Source of the DNA: Primula veris | Lineage: Eukaryota; Streptophyta; Magnoliopsida; Ericales; Primulaceae | Direction: 5' to 3' | Assembly: GCA_963682055.1 (NCBI GenBank) | Contig: OY821740.1 | Span: 47,450,795 to 47,514,794, forward strand | Length of the DNA: 64,000 bases | Part shown: positions 1 through 11,000 of the stretch, in pieces | Layout: the number at the start of each line of letters is the position of its first letter | Position numbering within the stretch: position 1 is the first letter of the stretch | Made by a program: the position numbers and the translations under genes | The notes under the pieces: model-generated | Databases searched by the model: none | What the model saw: the letters and a program-made list of their open reading frames with translations, nothing else | Told to the model about the DNA's origin: nothing

Positions 1-545
1 GAGTATGTGTCCTCCACAGAGTATTCAGAATTTCAGACCACTGAAACAGCCTTTGAGCGTGCCAGCAACACCTCAGTTTAACATTCACAACAGTATTAAG
101 TCCTTGGACTAGATGAAACAAGTACCTGTATCTAGTTGGTTTGTCAGGCCATAATTGCTTGTATTGTTCCAAAGGATGACAAGGATGGGTGAGATTGTCT
201 CTCCAAAAATGAACAGATTCATTAGCATAGTTGTAGCTGCTTGTGTATAGTCTACAGCTCCGCCTAGGATCCTCAAGAGTAATAACTCGCCTTGTCCTCG
301 TTTGGCATGTCAAAAAACTCATTGCACAGATCCATAGTCCCGTCGATCAAAGTTTTTAAAATACCATGATTAATCACCTAACACCCAAATGTGAGAACAT
401 AAACTTCACCGAACTTGTATAGTATGTATAGCATTTCAACAAGTTTACCTGGAAAAATCCGAACTCCTGGCTAGCCTTGAGAATTTCTGTGACTAAAGGT
501 ATTCGATCATCGCCCTCTACTTTGGCAAGGTCAATCACCAGAACC
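1..545 (-). pseudogene. 2-oxoglutarate/Fe(II) dioxygenase fragment, hyoscyamine 6-dioxygenase-like (broken, runs off left edge)
   Basis: Read on the minus strand, about 545-449 encodes the N-terminal jelly-roll start (VIDLAKVEGDDR then ASQEFGFFQ) and ends at a CAG|GTAAAC donor. An exon at 377-126 opens after TTAG with VINHGILKTLIDG and ends THPCHPLEQ...WPDKPTRYR before CAG|GTACTT. A decayed third exon begins near 71. This is the typical order of H6H-like oxygenases (VINHG, then SYNYA..VHFWRD, then KPTRYR). The second exon carries one extra T near 277, shown by TCT-T-GAG: reading stops in one frame and resumes in another as DPRRSCRLYTSSYNY. The third exon is hardly readable (GLKF-stop-ILCGG). 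The 5' start is not convincing and the iron-binding part lies outside the window. I read it as a decayed gene copy. Confidence 0.75.
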
Positions 546-1356
546 GTGTTGCACAGAGGAATAGTTTTAAGTTAATAAGCAATGTTTACGTAAGTTTTGA
601 GAGACCACATATAATAGACAACTCTAATGAGTAATTAGAAGTTTTGACTTTTTCAGTTAAGTTTTTCTATTTGCAATTGTGTTTTTAATTAATAACAATT
701 GATAATTTGGCCGCCTACAGTTATCATTTATCACATGGTACTGTAAAATACAAACAATCTTGCCAAGTGGTGAAGATACAACACTAAATTGAAGAGAAAC
801 AACAAGGTCCTTTTGTCTTTTGTCGAAAGAACCTCATTGTTTATCAACAAATGCTGAGGACCACTATCGGATCTGTTAAGAGACTTGTAATTTGACTGTA
901 TCAAATGATCAAAACGTTTAATCTAAAGAGCGCATTTACCACCTTTTCTCTTTTATGTGCGTAAAGACAAGGTTGTCAATTGGATTCAAGTCCATACGAT
1001 TCTAGAATGTTTTGGTTTTAAGACATGTCAGGCTGTGTATGCTACAGGGAGTGGAACTTGTTAGGTTACCTAGCCAAACAATATTTGTTTCACTTTTATT
1101 TATTAATAGACTTAAATTTGGAACTATACATTGGGTACTTTGCTGGGGATTGCTCAAAATGGATGATTTAGCTGTGATTGACCCTAATGTTTGATAACCC
1201 AGGTTATGTACAGAAACCGTATAAATAAGCAAAGAGACTTTGAACGTTAAGGTTTGTCTTCTTTTGCAAATAGAACCCCGGAGAAATCCTACGAATAGAA
1301 GTTATCAAAGTGATTTAAAGCTTAAATAGACTACGAACCAGAAAACAGTAAGCTCA
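546..1356. other. Intergenic, AT-rich, no gene seen
   Basis: The stretch lies between the dioxygenase fragment and the kinase pseudogene. Short open frames on both strands show no family resemblance and no paired splice sites. I see no repeat of note. Confidence 0.5.
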
Positions 1357-1715
1357 ACAGAGCAAACCTTAATCATGAATAAGCATGATGGTGTCCAACG
1401 GGGACTGGTTGGTGAGATTATTGGCAATTTTGAGAAGAAAGATTTAGCTCTGAAATGCGAAGCTTTTCTTTAACGAGCTTCTTGTTAATATCGTCTCTGA
1501 TGTTGTTGCTACGGTTTGGGAGGGGAAGAGTGTTGTGGTAATTGGTGCCATAATCCCCACGGACTTTGCCCCTGGCACCACCCACAGGACTTTGTGTAAT
1601 TCACGGTAATGTTTCAGAGAAGAGCACAAGGACAGGCGATGCAATTTGGCTCCAATAAGGTGTAGCCGAATGGCAGAGTGCCTTCACTCATGGATCTACA
1701 AAATATTTTATAATC
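1357..1715 (+). pseudogene. Nucleoside diphosphate kinase, intronless decayed copy
   Basis: NDP kinases move the terminal phosphate between nucleoside di- and triphosphates through a phospho-histidine. The protein order is visible across several frames: [19 protein letters not shown] and NFEKK at the N-terminus (family form [17 protein letters not shown]), then LLVNIVSDVVATVWEGKSV (family VDYIVSGPVVAMIWEGK), then a decayed segment matching the nucleotide-binding loop, a VIHG match carrying the usual catalytic histidine, and GVAEWQSAFTHGS (family EWQSSLHPWIYE). The start codon position is ACA instead of ATG. Stops and frameshifts occur near 1472 and 1605. No intron interrupts the match although plant NDPK genes are usually split, which suggests a processed retrocopy. 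I did not find a clear poly-A tail or target duplication. Confidence 0.8.
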
Positions 1716-2884
1716 AATTGAGACTTTTGAACTCATCACTAGCCTCTTTTCTAGCTCTTTTATCGTTATAATACTATCTGTTGAGGTTTTTCGGTGTAAC
1801 TTTTGATCTTAGATGGTCCTATCAGGTGGTACTATTTTTTCTTTAAGGAAAAAAAGCTTAGTAGCAGATTTGGTCACCATAATCTCAAAAAAATCCATTA
1901 TTTGTCCTTGAACTTCCAAAAATAACACTAACAGTCGTTACATATTCTAAAACTAAGGTGTCTATAATTATTTTTTCAAAACAAAAATAACCAAATCTAA
2001 GGATGTAGTTAATGTCCAATCAAACTTCTGATACTGAGCACTTTATGCAGCAACCACAATTTCGTTATGTTGAATCCTCATGTCAAGTCACTAGCCTGTA
2101 GGGAACAGATTGTGCTGAAACTTACTCGTGTCTATGAAGTAAAGTATACATGTAAGGTTTCAAATAAGTGAATTATAATTGATGATGGATTTGGTTTAAA
2201 ATTTGGTATAGGACTGTAGATGAAGATATTACTTGAGTTAAGCTCCAAACCTCTGGTTTTAAATTTGGAACTTAGAGGGAAAGCCACTAATTTAAACCTT
2301 ATGAGTTTAGTCTTCTTTTACCCCGTAAAAGTATTAATTAATTTTAAAAAGTACACAACAACAGAACACAAACTAAACCGGGTAAAAGAAAAAAAAAAGG
2401 ACAACCTCGTATGAAAAGGATGTGTATAACTCCCCTTCTAAGAATCCCCCTCATGGTAAGAACAATGCTTTTCAAGAAGTGTAGCAGTCTAAAGTTTTAC
2501 CTGATCTGCTCGAAATTATATATATACATATATGTATAATGCAATCAAACCACGACAAAAACTCTAACAACAAAAAGTATATAAAAGGGTAAATGATACG
2601 CATCCCAACTATGATTTTAAGAAGTTGTAAATAGTTATTGCATTTTATGAAGTATACTTTTCGAAATCGCATTCTAAAACTGTTATGTTTATCTCAGCTG
2701 CTGAATTTATAAACTAAAACGCCAGGAACAACTTGAATCTCTTTAGGTATCATTTTTCTTCATAAAGCTTTTCTGGGGATCTTTTTTTTATTGCACGTGT
2801 CCTTATCTAAGAATACTTGTGAAAGCAGAAAATCAGAAGTAGTGAGCTATAAAGAAAAAGCGAGATTACTTTTTCTGGACCTAA
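1716..2884. other. Intergenic, no gene seen
   Basis: AT-rich sequence with short A- and T-runs. No conserved protein, paired splice sites or clear repeat could be recognised. Confidence 0.45.
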
Positions 2885-2956
2885 AGCCCTTCACCGGATT
2901 TGAACCGATGACTTGCGCCTTACATTGGCGTTACTCTACCACTGAGTTAAAAGGGC
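2885..2956 (-). tRNA. tRNA-Thr-like copy of plastid origin, altered anticodon loop (likely pseudogene)
   Basis: The 72-nt minus-strand sequence folds as a tRNA. The acceptor GCCCTTT pairs with GAAGGGC, the D-arm contains AGTGGTAGAGT, the T-arm is ATCGG-TTCAAAT-CCGGT, and the discriminator base is T. From memory it is very close to chloroplast trnT-GGU. The anticodon loop reads AATGTAA where the plastid gene has ATGGTAA: universal U33 is replaced by A, the anticodon becomes UGU, and the outermost anticodon stem pair is A-C. No CCA is encoded. I infer a plastid DNA fragment inserted in the nucleus. I did not recognise plastid sequence on either side, so the transferred piece is short or its flanks have decayed. 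Confidence 0.75.
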
Positions 2957-3207
2957 CTTGAAGTATTTATACTAGGAGTTATAGCATAAAAATCTACAGT
3001 CCACAACTGCATATTTTAAGACAAGCCAGTTTAATCATACTAATGGACACTTCCCAAGAGTGATCTAGAGTAAGAGACCAAATAAAAGAACAGGCCCAAA
3101 ATCAGTGCACGTTACAAGTGTCACGCAGTAGTCTGTGGACTAATGGATTAAAAAAAATTGTTTTATAATAATGAACTATAAATAGATATGATCTAATGTT
3201 TGTTTAC

Positions 3208-3294
3208 CTTCTTGGTGGGGAAGTAGAAAACCACCTGGTTCCGGTACGCTCAAACAGTTAGACCAAAACCAGACCGCCAATTGCAGGACACCCT
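3208..3294 (-). other. Exon-like segment of unknown gene
   Basis: On the minus strand a pyrimidine-rich tract ending TTCCAG precedes 87 nt with one open frame (GVLQLAVWFWSN..., ending PGGFLLPHQE), followed by AAG|GTAAAC. Acceptor and donor are both good. I do not recognise the peptide, and no adjoining exon could be linked with confidence. It may be a decayed gene or a non-coding transcript. Confidence 0.3.
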
Positions 3295-5084
3295 CTGGAA
3301 CAAAAACCAAATAAATTATCACATTTTCCAGAAGAAAGAGCAGAGTATAGAAACTAATAAGGAGAGTAATAAGTTGGATAAAAAGGATTGCATAATGTTG
3401 AAGCAAAAGAGAAAATCATTTAGCTTCTCGTAATCAAACACTTATAGATAAACAAATCATATTACACTAAGTGTAAACTCTAGCTGATTTCTATTTTACA
3501 ATAAACCCAAAACTGCTGCTGTTGCCATTTCCTGAACGTTAATTAACGTACAAATACACAAGCGGCGCGCATAGGCAAGTCAGAATTTCAGGATTGCAAT
3601 AAAGTTAAGCTCTATTCAGAAGTACTACCCAGCTAATCTTAATGATTACAGAAAGAAACAATATACAATCTAACAGTTGATAAATTTATTCGTTGCTCAT
3701 TTAGAATAATCCTACCTATTTGTTCTTCTCTCCATTGCCACTGAAGGTAAATGAGTAATAAATATGCAGCCAGGTTTCGGCATATGAAGATAAGTTTAAA
3801 AAAACACTCCAGATCTAAACTTAATAGAACATGGGTGTATCTTTTTCCAGGCCCTAAAATATGAATCCAAATTAAAGTCACAACTCCCAGTTGTAAGTCG
3901 TAACTGGGTTACGAGTTTGACCAGAGTTAATTTTTTTATTTTGACTTTTCATAAAAAGTTCAACAACAAAAAAAGTCAATCTATAAAAATTAGTTGTAAA
4001 AGTTAGAAACTAAGTTTCAAATTTTACAAACTCAATGCATTTACCCATCTCAATGAGTGAATGTCTGGGAGTATGAGAAAGAAATAACTCAAAGATCCCA
4101 CAGAAAATGATGAAGTGTTGTAAGGTTAAGGTGTCATCATTATGGTAATATTTGTGTAAATCCTGAAATTGTTAAAAACGGACAAAAAAAATTGCGGTTC
4201 TCTTCAATATAAAGTTCTACATATTATAGAGTGCAACACATATGCTAACATTAAGGCTTGTTCAAAAGCAGGCTATATGAATGGCAATATTATTGCCTAA
4301 GGAAGCACTTGATGAAAAAAGGCAACAAACCAATTTCCACCTAACTACTTCAAACACATAAGATCAAAAGAAATTAGTTTAAAACTGCACTAACGGGAAA
4401 AAAACTGCTGCGAATAATGAATTATATAGGGCATTAGTCTAACCGTAGATGCTCTTTACAAGATGCTGCTATGTAGTATGTTTGCTCCCGTTTCATCTCC
4501 ATAAATAAGCTATCAAATTACTAGAATACTATGCAGCTAGATTAGCACCCACTAAACACACCACTTCTACAAAGATAACCACCATGATTATATTAGTGTC
4601 ACGTATAAAGTAGTAAAAGACATGCATGAAAAAGACGAATCCAATGACATATGGGAACTGTTCTATGGAGCGAATTGATTACTCAAAATCCCAACAGACT
4701 CATGTAGCACACAACTACAATTCTTTCCTTGCTACACTACATTTTTATTTTGTAATCCCTTACTATTTATTATTTTATAATGAATGGCGCATTTGTATGT
4801 GCCAAGGTTTTTTTAAAAAAAAATAATTACCGAGAGAAGCAAGGGCAAAGGGAAGAGAAGCATACACAGCTGGTATGTGGCCATTGTAACTACGACATGA
4901 AAATCCACGAGTTTTCATGTCTCTCCTCTTCATTGTCAACTATTGATCCATCCAAGTCTGTCGTTTCCATTTCATCAAATAACCTGTGCAACATATTTGA
5001 CATTGCCAGTGCTTAAGATGAGGTTGACTAAAAAGGCTAACCTAACCGCCGGCTTATGAGGCCACTGATTATCTAACCCTTAGA
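3295..5084. other. Intergenic with one short coding-like minus frame
   Basis: Mostly featureless AT-rich sequence. At about 4896-5009 the minus strand has a 37-codon frame beginning MSNMLHRLFDEMETTDLDG and ending WIFMS-stop; it is acidic and codon-like, but no family is recognised and no acceptor is convincing. Confidence 0.35.
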
Positions 5085-5166
5085 GAATATACATATATAT
5101 AAATATATATTGTGTACATATACATATATATAGATATATCATGTACATATACATATATATATTATG
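5085..5166. repeat. AT-rich microsatellite built on a GTACATATACATATATA unit
   Basis: Runs of TATACATATATAT with the roughly 39-bp unit GTACATATACATATATATA repeated about twice. A simple sequence repeat. Confidence 0.8.
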
Positions 5167-5439
5167 GTTGTGAAGAAAATGTTAAATCTTGGATAATACA
5201 AGTTTACGATCATCAATCACACCGTTATTTCTATTTCGACTCCTCTTTTCAATTTATTGACAATTCATGATTTGTTAAAATGTGCTGTTTTGATTCTAAA
5301 AAACAGTTTGTAATGCATTGTTGGTTTTTATAAATGAAGTAGGTAGCCAACTAATTTCTTAAAGTCAATGAGGAGCTTATTCTTCCTTTAAAGTCAATAA
5401 ATCTTTCTTTTATTTCCCAAAGGAAAAATGAATCATTTC

Positions 5440-5690
5440 ATTTTGACCAAACTGTAACAAATTTGGTTTTGTTGGTACTTAAAAATGAAGTAAACTAGGG
5501 GCAGCAACTAACTTCTCAGTCAATGAAGAATCCATCCTTTAAAATGAAGGATGGATTCTTTATTGACCAAACAGTAACAACGTTGGTTTTGTTGGTAATT
5601 TAAAATGAAGTAAACCAGCGGCAGCAACTAACTTCTCAGTCAATGAAGAATCCATCCTTAAAAAAGAGTTCCAACTTGGTTAAAGTAAAT
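5440..5690. repeat. Tandem duplication of about 120 bp with an internal palindrome
   Basis: Two near-identical copies carry TTGGTTTTGTTGGTA, GCAGCAACTAACTTCTCAG and TCAATGAAGAATCCATCC; a decayed third copy appears at about 5240-5400. Between copies, 5528-5539 and 5547-5558 form a perfect 12-bp inverted repeat (GAATCCATCCTT / AAGGATGGATTC) with a 7-nt loop. The rest of the 5.7-6.6 kb stretch shows no gene. Confidence 0.8.
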
Positions 5691-6628
5691 GAATATTTTT
5701 ATTTTAAAAAAATTCAAAGGGAAAAACGACTACCGAGTATATCGTGTACTGAATGTTTACTACTATTGTTCCAAGTATTAACATTGTGATCATACACGCA
5801 AGCTAGCATACCATTGCATATCAATTGCATTACCCACCAGTATACATTGGTGTAAAGTATAGCAAGATATTTATGACAGGTATACTTGTTTACCAAACTT
5901 GTTTACCTGGAAAACATAATCAATACATTCTTCGGTCTCTAATTTAAAAAATAACGATATACTAAGTTGATAAGTCAACCCTGATAAGCATTGGGAACGA
6001 GTGAAATATGGAAAGAAGAGCTTAATCAATAACACTAAATCGGACAGTTATATGCAATAAGGTCCTCAACCAAGAGAAGAGTAGTAATAGAAATGAGAGT
6101 CAGTGAAAAAGCATTCACAAGGGATGGAAAAAGTTTCACAAGAAGATCGGATAGATAAGAAGAACGGGAAGAGACATAGAATAGATTCTGGTGAAAATAT
6201 AAATGTAAGATAATAAGAAATTAAACTTTAGACAACATAAGAACTTTTACGAAGAAAGGGTAATCTTAAAATTTCCTTCTCCAATTTTTTCACCCACGTC
6301 CTAAACAAGCAACACGAGTATCCTAGCCTCTCTGTGAATGCGTTATCACAGTCTGAACCGAATAACTAATTCCTGAAAATTAACAAATCTATCCTCCATG
6401 TATGAAGACCATAAGAACTGTGTAGAAAACAGAAGAAGCTGCAGGGGAAAAAAGGGGTATAATCTAGAACAATGGAGAAAGTTTCAGCTAATAGGTTTCG
6501 AATTTTAAAAAAACTAGTTTAATCTGTTCAATAATGTCAATTAAAGAGGTACACTACAACAAGGGCGCCAAATTTAAGAAATAACAACACTTCTGTTGGA
6601 AATACGCAAATTCTAGAGTCAACTAATT

Positions 6629-6910
6629 CAATCTTTTCCATACAAGAAGACAAGATAACAAGTACCTGACCAAAGCGACATGCCAAGGAGTGACGAGTAG
6701 AAGCCGAATATTTTTAAGTTGCTGTATAATGCACTGCAAATGCTTTTCCTGCTAAACGCATCAAAACAAAAACAAAATAAATTAGGCCAAATTGCCTCGA
6801 TCATGATAAACATTACAGATAAAGATACCACCGCATAGGAACTTACGCTAATAAGCTCATAAGTATTACTGGCTCTCCTTCCACTCCGAGTACAGGTAGA
6901 ATGCACAATA
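6629..6910 (-). other. Exon-like block, paralogous to the 14.98-16.60 kb block
   Basis: Two minus-strand segments have splice-like edges. One ends TTATTAGC|GTAAGT near 6844. The next begins after GCGTTTAG near 6760 and ends GGTCAG|GTACTT near 6666. Related segments occur in the same order at about 15.18/15.02 kb and 16.56/16.40 kb. One frame reads SNTYELIS then QEKHLQCIIQQLKNIRLLL, but the frame is not preserved in the other copies, so coding status is doubtful. I do not recognise a protein family. Confidence 0.4.
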
Positions 6911-7149
6911 AATGAGAAAAGTTAATATGAGAACAAATATGTGAATGATAATACAGAACAGAAGTACAGAGACACATGACGACCAACACATATTTGTCTG
7001 CTTATTGTATAAAAATATACAATTCATGTTCCTAAGCACATTTCAAGTTGAAACACCCAGGCTACGCTTATAAACAGCAGGGGAGAGTGTAAAAATCATA
7101 CTTCATTTATTCTCAGCAAAAATATGATTAATTCGAGATTTAAATAAAT

Positions 7150-7350
7150 CCCGACAGAAATAGCTGCCAAATATGTAATCAAATTATATTAGAATATACT
7201 GATAAAGGGCAATCTGGTGCACAAGGGCTTACACATTACGAGGTTTGGAAGGATCCAAGTACTCAGCCAAAACCTGACAGAAATAGCTGCCAAATATGTA
7301 AACAAAGGGCAATCCGGTGCACGAGCGCATTACAAGGTTTGGAAGGATCC
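7150..7350. repeat. Imperfect local direct duplication (about 100-122 bp)
   Basis: AGAAATAGCTGCCAAATATG occurs near 7156 and 7278, and GGGCAATC(T/C)GGTGCAC near 7208 and 7308, followed by (A)GGTTTGGAAGGATCCA in both. The different spacing of the two motif pairs shows an indel between copies. The following 7.35-8.0 kb holds no gene; at about 7865-7900 a decayed piece of the satellite core (TCTCATGCTTCAGGGGTCCTC) is visible. Confidence 0.65.
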
Positions 7351-8011
7351 ATAAGGCACAAGGCATGCATATTTTGGGGTTTAAGAAGGATCTGAGTTTC
7401 TAAATAATTAGCCATATCTCTTTTAAAAAAGAATTTTAAAGTCGCCACTAAGAGTTATTGTATCATGTGAATATTGCATAATTCAGGTGTATGTGGACGA
7501 ATTAGCAAAAAAAATCAACTTCCATAAAGATCTACTGTAATTTCCTTCAGTTTACAGCATAGGAAAACGAGAAATAAGTTTAAGCTACCACATATTTTCA
7601 TAGACACTCGGCATTGGCACATAAGATCAACTAATATAGAGTATAGTTTATTTTTCAATATCTAAAGAACAAGATAGTTTTTGATGTTACTAAGTCGCTA
7701 TGTCATTAATACTCTATGCTCTGCAACAGTACTCTTTATCTTGTCACCTGCATGTTAAATACGCCATGTAACACTGATCGACTGTTAATTAAGTCTAGCT
7801 AAAACTTTACATATCAGTCAGTCCATCAAACTTTTAAGAAAGTTTAGGATTTAAACAAGACAAAAATTCTCATGCTTCAGGGGTCCTCTATAAAAAAAAA
7901 AGACGTATATGAATAAACAAGACAAAATTTAAAAACATGGAATTTTAACAAAGTAATTATCAATTAAGTACCAAATACATAACCAAAAGTATATTCATTA
8001 TATTAATAGAA

Positions 8012-11000
8012 AGGTAAAATATACTCAGTATTATATAAGTATATACTGTATATTAATATATATTTAGAGAAGGAAACCCAGAATACAAGGCTTCTGTGAT
8101 ACGGGTTTGAGGAGAATGAGGACACACAGTCCTAACCTCCTCGACCAATATCCTCATTTTCAAGGCTCCTCTAAAACAGACATATATTATGTATATAAAT
8201 ATACTCGGTATTATAGAAGTATATTAAAACATATTTGGTGAAGGAAATCAAGAATACAAGGCTTCTGCGATACGGGTTTGAGGAGGATGAGGACACAGTC
8301 CTAACTTCCTCAACCAAAATCCTCATTTTCAAGGCTCCTCTAAAACAAACATATATTAGGAGGTAAATATACTCAGTATTATATGAGTATATAGTGTATA
8401 TTAATATATTTAGGGAACGAAACCCATAATACACGGCTTCTGAGATACGGGTTTGAGCAAGATGAGGACACACAGTCCTAACCTCCTTGACCAATATCCT
8501 CATTTTCAAGGCTCCTCTAAAACAGACATATATTATGTGGTAAATATACCCAGTATTATATAAGTATATACTGTATATTAATACATATTTAGATAAGGAA
8601 ACCCAGAATACAAGGCTTCTGTGATATGGGTTTGATATCCTCATTTTCAAGGCTCCTCTAAAACAGACATATATTATCTAGATAAATATACTCAGTATTA
8701 TAGAACTATATTAAAACATATTTGGTGAAGGAAACCAAGAATACAAGGCTTCTGCCATACGGGTTTGAGGAGGATGAGGACACACATTCCTAACATCCTC
8801 GACCAATATCCTCATTTTCAAGTCTCCTCTAAAACAGACATATTATGTAATATAAATATACTTGGTATTATAGAAATATATTAAAACATATTTGGTGAAG
8901 GAAACCAAGAATACAAGGCTTCTGGGATACGAGCTTGGGGAGGATGAGGACACACAGTCCTAACCTCCTCAACCAATATCCTCTTTTTCAAGGCTTCTCT
9001 AAAACAGACATATATTATGTGGTAAATATATTCAGTATTATATAAGTATATACTGTATATTAATACATATTTAGAGAAGAAAACCAAAAATACAAGACTT
9101 CTGCGATACGGGTTTGAGGAGGATGAGGACACACAGTCCTAACCTCCTCGACCAATATCCTCATTTTCAAGGCTCCTCTAAAACAGACATTATGTAGATA
9201 AATATACTCAGTATTATATAAGTATATATTGTGTATTAATACATATTTAGAGAAGAAAACCCAGAATATAAGGCTTCTGCGATACGAGTTTGAGGAGGAT
9301 GAGGACACACAGACCTAACCTCCTCTCGACCAATATCCTCATTTTCAAGGTTCCTCTAAAAAAAACATTATGTATATAAATATATTCAGTATTATAGAAG
9401 TATATTAAAACATATTTGGTGAAGAGGCTTCTGCGATACGGGTTTGAGAAGGATGGGGACACACAGTCCTAACCTCCTCGACCTATATCCTCATTTTCAA
9501 GGCTCCTTTAAAACAGACATATATTATGTGGAAAATATACTCAGTATTATATAAGTATATACTGTATATTAATACATATTTAGAGAAGGAAACCCAGAAT
9601 ACAAAGCTTATATGATATGGGTTTGAGGAGGATGAGGACACACAGTCCTAACCTCCTCGACCAATATCCTCATTTTCAAGGCACCTCTAAAACAGACATA
9701 TTATGTATATAAATATACTCGGTATTATAGAAGTATATTAAAACATATTTGGTGAAGGAAACCAAGAATACAAGGCTTCTGCAATACGGGTTTGAGGAGG
9801 ATGAGGACATAGTCCTAACTTACTCAACCAAAATCCTCATTTTCAAGGCTCCTCTAAAACAAACATATATTATGAGGTAAATATACTCAGTATTATATGA
9901 GTATATAGTGTATATTAATATAATTAGGGAAGGAAACCCATAATACACGGCTTCTGAGATACGGGTTTGAAGAGAATGATGACACACAGTCCTAATCTCC
10001 TTGACCAATATCCTCATTTTCAAGGCTCCTCTAAAACAGACATATATTATGTGGTAAATATACCCAGTATTATATAAGTATATACTGTATATTAATACAT
10101 ATTTCGATAAGGAAACCCAGAATACAAGGCTTCTGTGATATGGGTTTGATATCCTCATTTTCAAGGCTCCTCTAAAACAGACATATATTATCTAGATAAA
10201 TATACTCAGTATTATAGAACTATATTAAAACATATTTGGTGAAGGAAACCAAGAATACAAGGCTTCTGCGATACGGGTTTGAGGAGCATGAGGACACACA
10301 GTCCTAACCTCCTCGACCAATATCCTCATTTTCAAGGCTCCTCTAAAGCAGACATATTATGTAATATAAATATACTTGGTATTATAGAAATATATTAAAA
10401 CATATTTGGTGAAGGAAACCAAGAATACAAGGCTTCTGCGATACGAGTTTGGGGAGGATGAGGACACACAGTCCTAACCTCCTCAACCAATATCCACTTT
10501 TTCAAGGCTTCTCTAAAACAGACATATATTATGTGGTAAATATATTCAGTATTATATAAGTATATACTGTATATTAATACATATTTGGAGAAGAAAACAA
10601 AAAATACAAGACTTCTGCGATAGAGGTTTGAGGAGGATGAGGACACACAGTCCTAACCTCCTAGACCAATATCCTCATTTTCAAGCCTCCTGTAAAACAA
10701 ACATTATGTAGATAAATATACTTAGTATTATATAAGTATATATTGTGTATTAATTCATATTTAGAGAAGAAAACCCAGAATACAAGGATTCTGCGATACG
10801 AGTTTGAGGAGGATGAGGACACACAGTCCTAACCTCCTCTCGACCAATATCCTCATTTTCAAGGTTCCTCTAAAAAAAACATTATGTATATAAATATATT
10901 CAGTATTATAGAAGTATATTAAAACATATTTGGTGAAGAGGCTTCTGCGATACGGGTTTGAGAAGGATGAGGACACACAGTCCTAACCTTCTCAACCAAT

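Noticed and set aside
2..112. Plus-strand proline/glutamine-rich exon (SMCPPQSIQNFRPLKQ)
   Set aside because: The same bases lie in the third exon of the minus-strand dioxygenase relic, which has splice-site and order support; the plus frame is its shadow.
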